Assembly (NCBI GenBank): GCA_029961685.1
Contig: JARWKL010000007.1
Location: forward strand, 21,523,013 to 21,587,012
From: Aristolochia californica
Taxonomy: Eukaryota; Streptophyta; Magnoliopsida; Piperales; Aristolochiaceae
Length of the DNA: 64,000 nucleotides
Reading direction: 5' to 3'
The notes beneath the pieces are model-generated. The model had not been told where the DNA came from. It saw nothing but the letters and a program-made list of their open reading frames with translations, and made no database searches. Numbering within the stretch: position 1 is the stretch's first letter; every line of letters begins with the position of its first letter. Shown here piece after piece: positions 1 to 14,100 of the stretch. Made by a program: the position numbers and the translations under genes.

Positions 1-488
1 TGGATTCATAGGTCATTTGAATCTTTAACATGTTTCAAGCATGCATATCCATTTTTAAAACATGTGTAGAAAAAATCTCCTTCATGTAAAATTCCAAGCT
101 TAATAGGGTTGGACTAATGGAATTTCCCAAACTTGGATAACAAAACTTTTGTGTTCATTTGTGGTGTGTGAATAGATATTTTTTATTTAAATTAGTTATT
201 ATTTTAAATATTTTCCACACATCAACTATAAAATTTTTATTTTATTGTGATATTTTTGGCCTTTTTTTTTATGGGATGAAGTGGGAGCGAAAACTCAAAA
301 TTTTGATTTAAGAAAAAAGTATACATCTAAAATGGAAATGCACAATGCACAAATGTAGAGAGAGATATTTCCAAAGAGTGTCTGTATGTTTTAGGGATCG
401 AATGCACTTTCTCGTTTTTATATCTTAGGTTTTGCAATCGTCAGGAAACGGGGGAGGCGGGCGATTTTTAACTGAGTGCACTTCAAAT
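1..488. repeat. Partial class C monomer at the left window edge
   Basis: The window opens inside a C monomer, at the TGGATTCATAGGTCATT segment of its head, and runs through the C body (GTGAATAGATATT near 168-180) to the G-rich C tail near 451-462. The first roughly 185 bases of the unit lie outside the window, so the array continues to the left. Confidence 0.9.
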
Positions 489-1784
489 CCATAAGTCATT
501 TCTTACAAAAATATAGCCCGTTACGCATGACAAATCACTTTACAATCACCTATGATTGTTAGCTCAACTTTTTGAATATGGGCAAAATAATGGCTTGTTT
601 AACTGGGGCAAATATCCCACCGCACGTTCACTTGAGAATTTAATGAGCGTTTGTTATTCTCTTTAAATGCTTTGGATCCATAGGTCATTTGAATCTTTAA
701 CATGTTTCTGGCATGCATATCCATTTTTAAGACATGTGTAGAAAAAATCTCCTTCATGTAAAATTCCAAGATATCAGTTTTGGACTAGTGGAATTTCCCA
801 AACTTGGAGAACAAAACTTTTGTGTTCATTTGGGGTGTGTGAATAAATTTTCTTCATTTAATTTTTTTATTGTTTTATACTTCTTCCGTACATCAACTAT
901 AGAATTTTCATTTTGCTGTGATCTATTTGCCTTTTATGTTTACGGGATCAAGGGAGAGCGAAAAACTCGAAGTTTTGATTTAAGAAAAATGCGTACATCT
1001 AAACCGAAAATGCACAATGCACATATGTAGAGAGATAATTGCAAAGAGTGTCTGTAATTTTTAGGGATTGTGAGCACCTTTCGTTTTTATATCTCAGGTT
1101 TTGCAATCGTTGGGAAAAATGGGTTGCGGAGGATTTTTAATTGAGTGTTGAATTGTAATCCATAAGTCATTTCGTACAAAAATATAGCCCGTTACGCATG
1201 ATAAATCACATTACAAGCATCTATAATTAATTATGTCAGCTTTTTGCAAACGGGCAAAATAATGGCATGTTTTAGTCAGGTAAATAACCCACCGCAAGTT
1301 CACTTGAAAATTTAATGAGTGTTTGTTATTCTCTTTAAAATCTTTGCATCCATAGCTCATTTGCATATTTAACATGTTTCAAACATGCATATCCATTTTT
1401 AAAATATGTGTGGATGAAATCTCTTTCTTGGATAACAAAATTTTTGTGTTCATTTGTGTTGGGTGAATAATTTTTTTTATTTATATTTGTTATTGTTTTA
1501 AATATTTTCCATACATCTACTATAAAATTTTCATTTTGTTGTAATCTTTTTGCCTTGTTTTTTTTCGGGATGAAGGAAGAGCGAAAAGTCAATGTTTTGA
1601 TTTAAGAAAAAAGTGTACATCTAAAATGGAAAAGCACAATGCACAATTGTAGGGAGAGGTAATTACAAAGAGTGTCTGTAATTTTTAGGTATCGTATGCA
1701 CTTTTTCGCTTTTATATCTAAGTTTTCGCAATCGTTGGGAAACGGGGGAGGCGGGCGATTTTTAACTGAGTGCTGACTTCAAAT
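489..1784. repeat. Irregular pair: A (489-1159) then B-to-C chimera (1160-1784)
   Basis: The A copy is intact at 671 bp. The next unit has a B head and body (GGGTGAATAA near 1461-1470) but a C tail (AACGGGGGAGGCGGG near 1741-1755), so it switches class in register between about 1640 and 1740. It is also short (625 bp), because 48 bp of B are missing after CTTTCTTG at 1430, where TTG flanks both ends of the lost segment. Confidence 0.85.
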
Positions 1785-3132
1785 CCATAAGTCATTTCTT
1801 GAAAAAATATAGCCCGTTACGCATGACAAATCACTTTACAATCACCTATGATTGCTAGCTCAACTTTTTGAATATGGGCAAAATAATGGCTTGTTTGACT
1901 CGGGCAAATATCCCACCGCACGTTCGCTTGAGAATTTAATGAGCGTTTGTTATTCTCTTTAAAATTTTTGGATCCATAGGTCATTTGCATCTTTAACATG
2001 TTTCAAACATGCATATCCATTTTTAAAACATGTGTGGATGAAATCTCTTTCTTTTAAAATTCCAAGCTATTAGGGTTAAACAAGTGGAATTTCCAAAAAT
2101 TGGATAACAAAATTTTTGTGTTCATTTGTGTTGGGTGAATAAATTTTCTTTCTTTATATTTTTTATTGTTTTAAATTTTTTCCATGGATCAACTATGAAA
2201 TTTTCATTTTGTTGTAAGCTTTTTGCCTTGTTTGTTTTCGGGATGAAGGGAGAGCGAACAGTCCAAGTTTTGATTTAAGAAAAAAGTGTACATCTAAAAT
2301 GGAAAAGCACAATGCAAAATTGTAGGGAGAGATAATTCCAAAGAGTGTCTATAATTTTTAGGGATTGTAAGCTCTTTTTAGTTTTTATGTCTCAGGTTTT
2401 GCTATCGTCGGGAAAAATTGGTGGCATAGGATTTTTAATTGAGTGTTGAATTGTAATCCATAAGTCATTTCAAACAAAAATATAGCCCATTACACGTGAT
2501 AAATCCCTTTACAATCATCTATGATTGTTAGATCAAATTTTTGAAAATGGCCAAAATAATCACTAGTTAGACTCGGGTAAATATCCCACCGCACGTTCAC
2601 TTGGGAATTTAATGAGCGTTTGTTATTCCCATTAAAAGCTTTGGATCCATAGGTCATTTGAATCTTTACATGTTTCAAGCATGCATATCCATTTTTAAAA
2701 CATGTGTAGAAAAAATCTCCTTCATGTAAAATTCCAAGCTTAATAGGGTTGGACTAATGGAATTTCCCAAACTTGGATAACAAAACTTTTGTGTTCATTT
2801 GTCGTGTGTGAATAGATATTTTTAATTTACATTAGTTATTATTTTAAATATTTTCCACACATCAACTATAAAATTTTTATTTTGTTGTGATATTTTTTGA
2901 CTTTTTTTGTTTACGGGATGAAGTGGGAGCGAAAACTCAAAGTTATGATTTAAGAAAAAAGTGTACATCTAAAATGGAAATGCACAATGCACAAATGTAG
3001 AGAGAGATATTTCCAAAGAGTGTCTATAAGTTTTAGGGATCGTATGCACTTTTTCGTTTTTATATCTAAGGTTTTGCAATCGTCGGGAAACAGGGGAGGC
3101 GGGCGATTTTTAACTGAGTGTTGACTTCAAAT
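1785..3132. repeat. Irregular pair: A-head-to-B chimera (1785-2457) then C (2458-3132)
   Basis: The first unit begins with the A head (AGCTCAACTTTTTGAATATG near 1857) and keeps the A/C-type GGATCCATAGGTC, then turns into B at about 1980-2005 (TTTGCATC, CATGTTTCAAACATG) and stays B to its end. The C unit that follows is intact. Together with the preceding pair it looks like the product of two exchanges between misaligned trimers that kept the monomer frame. Confidence 0.83.
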
Positions 3133-5150
3133 CCATAAGTCATTTCTTACAAAAATATAACCCGTTATGCATGAAAAATCAATTTAAAATCACCTATGAT
3201 TGTTAGCTCAACTTTTTGAATATGGGAAAAATAATGGCATGTTTGACTTGGGCAAATATCCCACGCACGTTCACTTGAGAATTTAATGAGCGTTTGTTAT
3301 TCTCTTTAAAAGCTTTGGATCCATAGGTCATTTGAATCTTTAACATGTTTCTGGCATGCATATCCATTTTTAAAACATGTGTAGAAAAAATCTCCTTCAT
3401 GTAAAATTCCAAGAGATTAGTTTTGGACTAGTGGAATTTCCTAAACTTGGAGAAAAAAACTATTGTGTTCATTTGTGGTGTGTGAATAAATTTTCTTCAT
3501 TTATTTTTTTTATTGTTTTATACTTCTTCCGTACATCAACTATGAAAATTTCATTTTGCTGTGATCTATTTGCCTTTTTTGTTTACGGGATGAAGGGAGA
3601 GCGAAAAACTCGAAGTTTTGATTTAAGAAAAATGCGTGCATCTAAAACGGAAATGCACAATACACATATGTAGAGAGATAATTCCAAAGAGTGTCTGTAA
3701 TTTTTAGGGATTGTGAGCACCTTTCCGTTTTTATCTCTCAGGTTTTGCAATCGTTGGGAAAAATGGGTTGTGGAGGATTTTTAACTGAGTGTTGAATTAT
3801 AATCCATAAGTCATTTCATACAAAAATATAGCCCGTTACATATGGTAAATCACATTACAATCATCTATGATTAATTATGTCAGCTTTTTGCAAATGGGCA
3901 AAATAATGGCATGTTTGACTCGGGTAAATAACCCACCGCAAGTTCACTTGAAAATTTAATGAGCGTTTGTTATTCTCTTTAAAAGCTTTGCATCCATAGC
4001 TCATTTACATCCTTAACATGTTTCAAACATGCATATCCATTTTTAAAATATGTGTGGATGAAATCACTTTCTTGCAAAATTCCAAGCTATTAGGGTCAAA
4101 CTTGTGGAATTTCCCAAAATTGGATAACAAAATTTTTGTGTTCATTTGTGTTGGGTGAATAAATTTTCTTTATTTATATTTGTTATTGTTTTAAATTTTT
4201 TCCATACATCCACTATAAAATTTTCATTTTGTTGTAAGCTTTTTGGCTTGTTTGTTTTCATGATGAAGGGAGAGCGAAAAGTCAAAGTTTTGATTTAAGA
4301 AAAAAGTGTACATCAAAAATGGAAAAGCACAATGCACAATTGTAGGGAGAGATAATTCCAAAGAGTGACTGTAATTTTTAGGGATTGAAATCTCTTTTTA
4401 GTTTTTATATCGCAGGTTTGGCAATCGTCGGGAAAAATTGGTGGCAGAGGATTTTTAACTGAGTGTTGAATTGCAATCCATAAGTCATTTGTACAAAAAT
4501 ATAGCCTGTTACACATGATAAATCACTTTACACTCATCTATGATTGTTAGATAAAATTTTTGAAAATGGGAAAAATAAGGACTTGTTAGTCTTGGGTAAA
4601 TATCTCACCGCACGTTCACTTGGGAATTTAATGAGCGTTATTTATTCTCTTTAAAAGGTTTGGATCCATATGTCATTTGAATCTTTAACATGTTTTCAGC
4701 ATGCATATCCATTTTTAAAACATGTGTAGAAAAAATCTCCTTCATGTAAAATTACAAGCTTAATAGGGTTGGACTAATGGAATTTCCCAAACTTGGATAA
4801 CAAAATTTTCTTGTTCATTTGTGGTGTGTGAATAGATTTTTTTTATTTACATTAGTTATTATTTTAAATATTTTCCACACATCAACTATAAAATTTTTAT
4901 TTTGTTGTGATCTTTTTTCCCTTTTTTGTTTACGGGATGAAGGAGGAGCGAAAACTCAAAGTTCTGATTTAAGAAAAAAGTGTACATCTAAAATGGAAAT
5001 ACACAATGCACAAATGTAGAGAGACATATTTCCAAAGAGTATCTGTATGTTTTAGGGATCGTATGCACGTTTCGTTTTTATGTCTAAGGTTTTGCAATCG
5101 TCGTGAAACGGGGGAGGCGGGCGATTTTTAACTAAGTGTTGACATCAAAT
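3133..5150. repeat. Regular A-B-C trimer (2,018 bp)
   Basis: A is 3133-3803, B is 3804-4477 and C is 4478-5150. All three show their full diagnostic sets. The A copy has CCCACGCACG (one C lost) near 3261, which breaks the reverse frame otherwise open in A heads. The C copy reads GTGAATAGATTTTTT instead of GATATTTTTT. Confidence 0.9.
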
Positions 5151-7130
5151 CCATAAGTCATTTCTTACAAAAATATAGCCCGTTACGCATGACAAATCAA
5201 TTTACAATCACCTATGATTGTTAGCTCAGCTTTTTGAATATGGGAAAAATAATGGCATGTTTGACTCGGGCAAATATTCTCTTTAAAAGCTTTGGATCCA
5301 TAGGTCATTTGAATCTTTAACATGTTTCTGGCATGCATATCCATTTTTAAAACATGTGTAGAAAAAATCTCCTTCATGTAAAATTCCAGGATATTAGTTT
5401 TGGACTAGTCGAATTTCCCAAACTTGGATAACAAAACTTTTGTGTTCATTTGTGGTGTGTGAATAAATTTTCTTCATTTACTTTTTTTATTGTTTTAAAC
5501 ATTTTGCGTACATCAACTATGAAATTTTCATTTTGCTGTGATCTATTTGCCTTTTTTGTTTACGGGATGAAGGGAGAGCGAAAAACTCGAAGTTTTGATT
5601 TAATAAAAATGTGTACATCTAAAACGGAAATGCACAATGGACATATGTAGAGAGAGATAATTCCAAAGAGTGTCTGTAATTTTTAGGGATTGTAAGCACC
5701 TTTTCGTTTTTATATCTCAGGTTTAGCAATCGTCGGGAAAAATGGGTTGTGGAGGATTTTTAACTGAGTGTTGAATTGCAATCCATATGTCATTTCATAC
5801 AAAAATATAGCCCGTTAGGCATGATAAATCACATTACAATCATCTATGATTAATTATGTCAGCTTTTTGCAAATGGGCAAAATAGTGGCATGTTTGACTC
5901 GGGTAAATATCCCATCGCAAGTTCACATGTGAATTTAATGAGCGTTTGTTATTCTCTTTAAAAGCTTTGCATCCATAGCTCATTTGCATCTTTAACATGT
6001 TTCAAACGTGAATATCCATTTTTAAAACATGTGTAGATTAAATCTCTTTCTTGCAAAATTCCAAGCTATAAGGGTTGAACTAGTGGAATTTCCCAAAGTT
6101 GGATAAAAAAACTTTTGTGTTGATTTGTGTTGGGTGAATAAATTTTTTTTATTTATATTTATTATTGTTTTAGATTTTTTCCATACATCAACTATAAAAT
6201 TTTCATTTTGTTGAAAGCTTTTTGCCTTGTTTGTTTTGGGATGAAGGGAGAGCGAAAAGTCACAATTTTGATTGATGAAAAAAGTGTACATCAAAAATGG
6301 AAAAGCACAATGCACAATTGTAGGGAGAGATAATTCCAAAGAGTGTCTGTAATTTTTAGGGATTGTAAGCTCTTTTTAGTGTTTATTACTCAGGTTTTGC
6401 AATCGTCGGGAAAAATTGGTGGCAGAGGATTTTTAACTGAGTGTTGAATTGCAATCCATAAGTCATTGCATACAAAAAGATAGGCCATTATGAATGATAA
6501 ATCACTTTACAATCATCTATGATTGTTAGATCAAATTTTTGAAAATGGGCAAAATAATGACTTGTTAGACTCGGGTAAATATCCCACCGCACGTTCACTT
6601 GAGAATTTAATGAGCGTTTGTTATTCTATTTAAAAGGTTTGGATCCATAGGTCATTTGAATCTATAACATGTTTCAAGCATGCATATCCATTTTTAAAAC
6701 ATGTGTAGAAAAAATCTCCTTCATGTAAAATTCCAAGCTTAATAGGATTGGACTAATGGAATTTCCCGAACTTGGATAACAAAATTTTCTTGTTCATTTG
6801 TGGTGTGTGAATAGATATTTTTTATTTACATTAGTTATTATTTTAAATATTTTCCACACATCAACTATAAAATTTTTATTTTGTTGTGATCTTTTTTGCC
6901 TTTTTTGTTTACGGGATGAAGGAGGAGCGAAAACTCAAAGTTCTGATTTAAAAAAAAAGTGTACATCTAAAATGGAAATGCACAATGCACAAATGTAGAG
7001 AGAGATATTTCCAAAGAGTGTCTGTATGTTTTAGGGATCGTATGCACTTTTTCGTTTTTATATCTAAGGTTTTGCAATCATCGTGAAAAGGGGGAGGCGG
7101 GCGATTTTTAACTGAGTGTTGACTTCAAAT
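5151..7130. repeat. A-B-C trimer with a 42-bp deletion in A (1,980 bp)
   Basis: A is 5151-5782 and only 632 bp: the text jumps from GGGCAAATAT to TCTCTTTAAAAGC at about 5277, losing 42 bp that normally hold CCCACCGCACGTTCAC and GAGCGTTTGTTAT. TAT occurs at both ends of the lost segment. B is 5783-6455 and C is 6456-7130, both of normal length. Confidence 0.9.
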
Positions 7131-9110
7131 CCATAAGTCATTTCTTACAAAAGTATAGCCAGTTACGCATGACAAATCACTTCACAATCACCTATGATTG
7201 TTAGCTCAACTTTTGGATTATGGGCAAAATAATGGCTTGTTTCACTCGGGCAAATATCCCCCCGTACGTTCACTTGAGAATTTAATGAGTGTTTGTTATT
7301 CTCTTTAAAAGCTTTGGATTCATAGGTCATTTGAATCTTTAACATGTTTCTGGCATGCATATCCTTTTTTAGAACATGTGTAGAAAAAATCTCCTTCATC
7401 TAAAATTCCAAGTTTTGGACTAGTAGAATTTCCCAAACTTGGATAACAAAACTTTTGTGTTCATTTGTGGTGTGTGAATAAATTTTCTTCATTTACTTTT
7501 TTTATTGTTTTAAACTTTTTCCGTACATCAACTATGAAATTTTCATTTGCTGTGATCTATTTGCCTTTTTTGTTTATGGGATGAAGGGAGAGCAAAAAAC
7601 TCGAAGTTTTGATTTAAGAAAAATGTGTACAACTAAAACGGAAATGCACAATGCACATATGTAGAGAGAGATAATTCCAATGAGTGTCTGTAATTTCTAG
7701 GGATTGTAAGCACCTTTTCGTTTTTATATCTCTGGTTTTGCAATCGTTGGGAAAAATGGGTTGCGGAGGATTTTTAACATATTGTTGAATTGCAATCCAT
7801 AAGACATTTCATACAAAAATATAGCCCATTACGCATGATAAATCACATTACAATCATCTATGATTAATTATGTCAGCTTTTATACATATCCACCGCAAGT
7901 TTACTTGAGAATTTAATGAGCGTTTGTTATTCTCTTTAAAAGCTTTGCATCCATAGCTCATTTTCATCTTTAACATGTTTCAAAGATGCATATCCATTTT
8001 TAAAACATGTGTGGATGAAATCTCTTTCTTGCAAAATTCCAAGCTATTAGGGTTAAACTAGTGGAATTTCCAAAAATTGGATAACAAAACTTTTGTGTTC
8101 ATTTGTGTTGGGTGAATAAATTTTCTTTATTTATATTTGTTATTGTTTTAAATTATTTCCATAAATCAACTACAAAATTTTCATTTTGTTGTAAGCTTTT
8201 TGCCTTGCTTGTTTTCGGGATGAAGGGAGAGCGAAAAGTCAAAGTTTTGATTTAAGAAAAAAGTGTACATCTAAAATGGAAAACCACAATGCACAATTGT
8301 AGGGGGAGATAATTCCTAAGAGTGTCTGTAATTTTTAGGGATTGTAAGCTCTTTTTAGTTTTTATATATCAGGTTTTGCAATCGTCGGGAAAAATTGGTG
8401 GCAGAGGGTTTTTAACTGAGTGTTGAATTGCAATCCATAAGTTATTTCATACAAAAATATAGCCCGTTACGCATGATAAATCACTTTAAAATCATCTATT
8501 TTTGTTAGATCAAATTTTTGAAAATGGGCAAAATAATGACTTGTTAGACTTGGGTAAATATCCAACCGCACGTTCACTTGAGAATTTAATGAGCGTTTTT
8601 TATTCTCTTTAAAAGCTTTGGATCCATAGGTCATTTGAATCTTTAGCATGTTTCAAGCATGCATATCCATTTTTAAAACATGTGTAGAAAAAAATCTCTT
8701 TCATGTAAAATTCCAAGCTTAATAGGGTTGGACTAATGGAATTTCCCAAACTTGGATAACAAAACTTTTGTGTTCATTTGAGGTGTGTGAATAGATATTT
8801 TTTATTTAAATTAGTTATTATTTTAAATATTTTCCACACATCAACAATAAAATTTTTTTTTTGTTGTGATCTTTTTTGCCTTTTTTGTTTACGGGATGAA
8901 GGGGGAGCGAAAACTCAAAGTTCTGATTTAAGAAAAAAGTGTACATCTAAAATGGAAATGCACAATGCACAAATATAGAGAGAGATATTTCCAAAGAGTG
9001 TCTGTATGTTTTAGGGATCGTATGCACTTTTTCGTTTTTATATCAAAGGTTTTGCAATCGTCGGGAAACGGGGGAGGTGGGCGATTTTTAACTGAGTCTT
9101 GACTTCAAAT
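7131..9110. repeat. A-B-C trimer with short losses in A and B (1,980 bp)
   Basis: A is 7131-7796 (666 bp) and lacks the ATATTAG stretch after CCAAG near 7411. B is 7797-8434 (638 bp): about 36 bp are missing around 7880-7890, where GTCAGCTTTT runs straight into ATACATATCCACCGCAAG. That junction is not clean, because its sequence is slightly scrambled. C is 8435-9110 and normal. Confidence 0.88.
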
Positions 9111-11100
9111 CCATAAGTCATTTCTTACAAAAATATAGCCCGTTACGCATGACCAATCACTTTACAATCACCTACGATTGTTAGCTCAACTTTTTCAATA
9201 TGGGCAAAATAATGGCTTGTTTGACTCGGGAAAATATCCCACCGCACGTTCACTTGAGAATTTAAATCCATAGGTCATTTGAATCTTTAACATGTTTCTG
9301 GCATGCATATCCATTTTTAAAACATGTGTACAAAAAAGCTCCTTCATGTAAAATTCAGAGATATTAGTTTTGGACTAGTGGAATTTCCAAAACTTGGATA
9401 ACAAAACTTTTGTGTTCGTTTGTGGTGTGTGAATAAATTTTCTTAATTTACTTTTTTATTGTTTTAAACTTTTTCCGTACATCAAATATGAAATTTTCAT
9501 TTTGTTGTGATCTATTTGCCTTTTTTGGTTACGGGATGAAGGGAGAGCAAAAAACTCGAAGTTTTGATTTAAGAAAAATGTGTACATCTAAAACGGAAAT
9601 GCACAATGCACATATGAAGAGAGAAATAATTCCAAAGAGTGTCTGTAATTTTTAGGGATTGTAAGCACCTTTTCGTTTTTATATCTCAGGTTTTGCAATC
9701 GTTGGGAAAAATGAGTTGCGGAGGATTTTTAATTGAGTGTTGAATTGCAATCCATAAGTCATTTCATCAAAAAATATAGCCCGTTACACATGGTAAATCA
9801 TATTACAATCATCTATGATTAATTATGTTAGTTTTTTGCAAATGGGCAAAATAATGGCATGTTTGACTCAGGTAAATATCCCACCGCAAGTTCACTTGAG
9901 AATTTAATGAGCGTTTGTTATTCTCTTTAAAAGTTTTGCATCCATAGCTCATTTGCATCTTTAACATGTTTCAAACATGCATATCCATTTTTAAAACATG
10001 TGTGGAGGAAATCTCTTTCTTGCAAAATTCCAAGCTATTAGGGTTAAACTGGTGGAATTTCCCAAAATTGGATAACAAAACTTTTGTGTTCATTTGTGTT
10101 GGGTGAATAAATTTTATTTATTTATATTTGTTATTGTTTTAAATTTTTTCCATACATCTACTATAAAATTTTCATGTTGTTGTAAGCTTTTTGCCTTGTT
10201 TGTTTTTGGGATGAAGGGAGAGCGAAAAGTCAAAGTTTTGATTTAAGTAAAAAGTGTACATCTAAAATGGAAAATAAAAAGGCAAAATTGTAGGGAGAGA
10301 TAATTCCAAAGACTGTCTGTAATTTTTAGGGATTGTAAGCTCTTTTTAGTTTTTATATCTCAGGTTTTGCAATCGTCGGGAAAAATTGGTGGCAGAGGAT
10401 TTTTAACTGAGTCTTGAATTGCAATCCATAAGTCATTTCATACAAAAATATAGCCCGTTACGCATGATAAATCACTTTACAATCATCTATGATTGTTAGA
10501 TCAAATTTTTGAAAATGGGCAAAATAATGACTTGTTAGACTCGGGTAAATATCCCACCGCACGTTCACTTGAGAATTTAATGACCGTTTGTTATTTTCTT
10601 TAAAAGTTTTGGATCCATAGGTCATTTGAATCTTTAACATGTTTCAAGCATGCATATCCATTTTTAAAACATGTGTAGAAAAAATCTCCTTCATGTAAAA
10701 TTCCAAGCTTAATACGTTTGGACTAATGGAATTTCCCAAACTTGGATAACAAAACTTTTGCGTTCATTTGTGGTGTGTGAATAGATATTTTTTATTTAAA
10801 TTAGTTATTATTTTAAATATTTTCCACGCATCAACTATAAAATTTTTATTTTTTTGTGATCTTTTTTGCCTTTTTTGTTTACAGGATGAAGGGGTAGCGA
10901 AAACTCAAAGTTCTGATTTAAGAAAAAAGTGTGCATCTAAAATGGAAATGCACAATGCACAAATGTAGAGAGAGATATTTCCAAAGAGTGTCTGTATGTT
11001 TTAGGGATTGTATGCACTTTTTCGTTTTTATATCAAAGGTTTTGCAATCGTCGGGAAACGGGGGAGGCGGGCGATTTTTAACTGAGTGTTGACTTCAAAT
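9111..11100. repeat. A-B-C trimer with a 32-bp deletion in A (1,990 bp)
   Basis: A is 9111-9751 (641 bp). At about 9265 GAATTTAA joins directly to ATCCATAGGTC, removing the 32 bp that include the HindIII site and half of the BamHI site. B is 9752-10425. C is 10426-11100 and keeps a 60-codon reverse open frame typical of C heads. Confidence 0.9.
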
Positions 11101-14100
11101 CCATAAGTCATGTCATACAAAAATATTGCCCGTCATGCATGAAAAATCACTTTACAATCACCTACGATTGTTAGCTCAACTTTTTGAATATGGGCAAAAT
11201 AATGGCTTGTTTGACTCGGGCAAATATCCCACCGCACGTTCACTTGAGAATTTAATGAGCATTTTTTAATCTCTTTAAAAGCTTTGGTTCCATAGGTCAT
11301 TTGAATCTGTAACATGTTTCCGGCATGCATATCCATTTTTAAAACATGTGTAGAAAAAATCTCCTTCATGTAAAATTCCAAGATATTAGTTTTGGACTAG
11401 TGGAATTTCCAAAACTTGGATAACAAAACTTTTGTGTTCATTTGTGGTGTGTGAATAAATTTTCTTCATTTACTTTTTATATTGTTTCAAACTTTTTCCT
11501 TACATCAACTATGAAATTTTCATTTTGCTGTGATCTATTTGCCTTTTTTGTTTACGGGATGAAGGGAGAGCGAAAAACTCGAAGTATTGATTTAAGAAAA
11601 AAGTGTACATCTAAAACGGAAATGCACAATGCACATATGAAGAGAGAAATAATTCCAAAGAGTGTCCATAATTTTTAGGGATTGTAAGCACCTTTTCGTT
11701 TTTATATCTCAGGTTTTGCAATCGTCTGGAAAAATGAGTTGCGGAGGATTTTTAATTGAGTGTTGAATTGCAATTCATAAGTCATTTCATACAAAAATAT
11801 AGCCCGTTACGCATGGTAAATCACATTACAATCATCTTTGATTAATTATGTCAGCTTTTTGCAAATGGGCAAAATAATGGCATGTTTGACTCGGGTAAAT
11901 TTCCCACCGCACGTTCACTTGAGAATTTAATGAGCGTTTGTTATTCTCTTTAAAAGCTTCAGATAAATAGGTCATTTGAATTTTTAACATGTTTCTGGCA
12001 TGCATATCCATTTTTAAAACTTGTGTAGAAAAAATCTCCTTCATGTAAAATTCAGAGATATTAGTTTTGGACTAGTGGAATTTACCAAACTTGGATAAAA
12101 AAAATTTTGTGTTCATTTGTGGTGTGTGAATAAATTTTCTTCTTTTACTTTTTTAATTGTTTTAAACTTTTTCCGTGCATCAACTATGAAATTTTCATTT
12201 TGCTGTGATCTATTTGACTTTTTTGTTTACGGGATGAAGGGAGAGCGAAAAACTCGAAGTTTTGATTTAAGAAAAATGTGTACATCTAAAACGGAAATGC
12301 ACAATGCACATATGTAGAGAGAAATAATTCCAAAGAGTGTCTGTAATTTTTAGGGATTGTAAGCACCTTTTCGTTTTTATATCTCAGGTTTTGCAATCGT
12401 CGGGAAAAATGGGTGGCTGTGGATTTTTAACTGAGTGTTGAATTGCAATCCATAAGTCATTTCATACAAAAATATAGCCCGTTACGTATGATAAATCACA
12501 TTACAATCATCTATGATTAATTATGTCAGCTTTTTGCAAATGGGCAAAATAATGGCATGTTTGACTCAACTAAATATCCCACCGCAAGTTCACTTTAGAA
12601 TTTAATGAGCGTTTGTTATTCTCTTTAAAAGCTTTGCATCCATAGCTCATTTGCATCTTTAACATGTTTCAAACATGCATATCCATTTTTAAAACATGTG
12701 AGGATGAAATCTCTTTCTTGCAAAATTCCAAGCTATTAGGGTTAAACTAGTGGAATTTCCCAAAATTGGATAACAAAACATTTGTGTTCATTTGTGTTGG
12801 GTGAATAAAATTTCTTTCTTTATATTTTTTATTGTTTTAAATTTTTTCAATACATCAACTATAAAATTTTGATTTTGTTGAAAGCTTTTTGCCTAGTTTG
12901 TTTTCAGGATGAAGGGAGAGCGAAAAGTCGAAGTTTTGATTTAAGAAAAAAGTGTACATCTAAAATGGAAAAGCACAATGCACAATTGTAGGGAGAGATA
13001 ATTCCAAAGAGTGTCTATAATTTTTAGGGATTGTAAGCTCCTTTTAATTTTTATATCTCAGGTTTTTCAATCGTTGGGAAAAATTGGTGGCAGAGGATTT
13101 TTAACTGAGTGTTGAATTGCAATCCATAAGTAATTTCATACAAAAATATAGCCCGTTACGCATGATAAATCACTTTACAATCATGTATGATTGTTAGATC
13201 AAATTTTTGAAAATGGGCAAAATAATGACTTGTTAGACTCGGGTAAATATCCCACCGCACGTTCACTTGAGAATTTGATGTGCGTTTGTTATTCTCTTTA
13301 AAAGCTTTGGATCCATAGGTCATTTGAATCTTTAACATGTTTCAAGCATGAATATCCATTTTTAAAACATGTGTAGATAAAATCTCCTGGATGTAAAATT
13401 CCAAGCTTAATAGGGTTGGACTAATGGAATTTCCCAAACATGGAAAACAAAACATTTGTGTTCATTTGTGGTGTATGAATAGATATTTTTTGTTTACATT
13501 AGTTATTATTTTAAATAATTTCCACACGTCAACTATAAAATTTTTATTTTGTTGTGATCTTTTTTGCCTTTTTTGTTCACGGGATGAAGGGGGAGCGAAA
13601 ACTCAAATTTTGATTGAAGAAAAAAGTGTACATCTAAAATGGAAATGCACAATGCACAAATATAGAGAGAGATATTTCCAAAGACTAGCTGTATGTTTTA
13701 GGGATCGTATCTACTTTTTTGTTTTTATATCTAAGGTTTTGCAATCGTCGGGAAACGGGGGAGGCAGGCGATTTTTAACTGAGTGTTGACTTCAAATCCA
13801 TAAGTCATTTCATACAAAAATATAGCCCGTTACGCATGACAAATCACTTTACAATCATCTATGATTTTTAGATCAAATTTTTGAAAATGGGCAAAATAAT
13901 GACTTGTTAGACTCGGGGAAATATCCCACCGCACGTTCACTTGAGAATTTAAAGAGCGTTTGTTATTCTCTTTAAAAGCTTTGGATCCATAGGTCATTTG
14001 AATCTTTAACATGTTTCAAGCATGCATATCCATTTTTAAAACATGTGTAGAAAAAATCTCCTTCATGTAAAATTCCAAGCTTAATAGGGTTGGACAAATG

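Noticed and set aside
734..1030. 98-codon forward open frame in the first A unit, and its counterpart at 3377-3673
   Set aside because: The same stretch recurs in every A monomer with stops and indels in many copies. It lies inside satellite DNA with no gene signals, and its residues show no recognisable domain. It is longer here only because ATG variants extend the frame upstream.
8840..8900. Phased T-tracts in C bodies as bent DNA
   Set aside because: Runs of T occur at spacings of roughly 9-14 bp, not a clean helical period, so I could not support a curvature claim by eye.
13424..13789. 121-codon forward open frame in a C unit (also 107 codons at 17517-17840)
   Set aside because: A small indel in these C copies fuses two short frames. 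Other C copies end earlier. This is what chance indels in a repeat produce.
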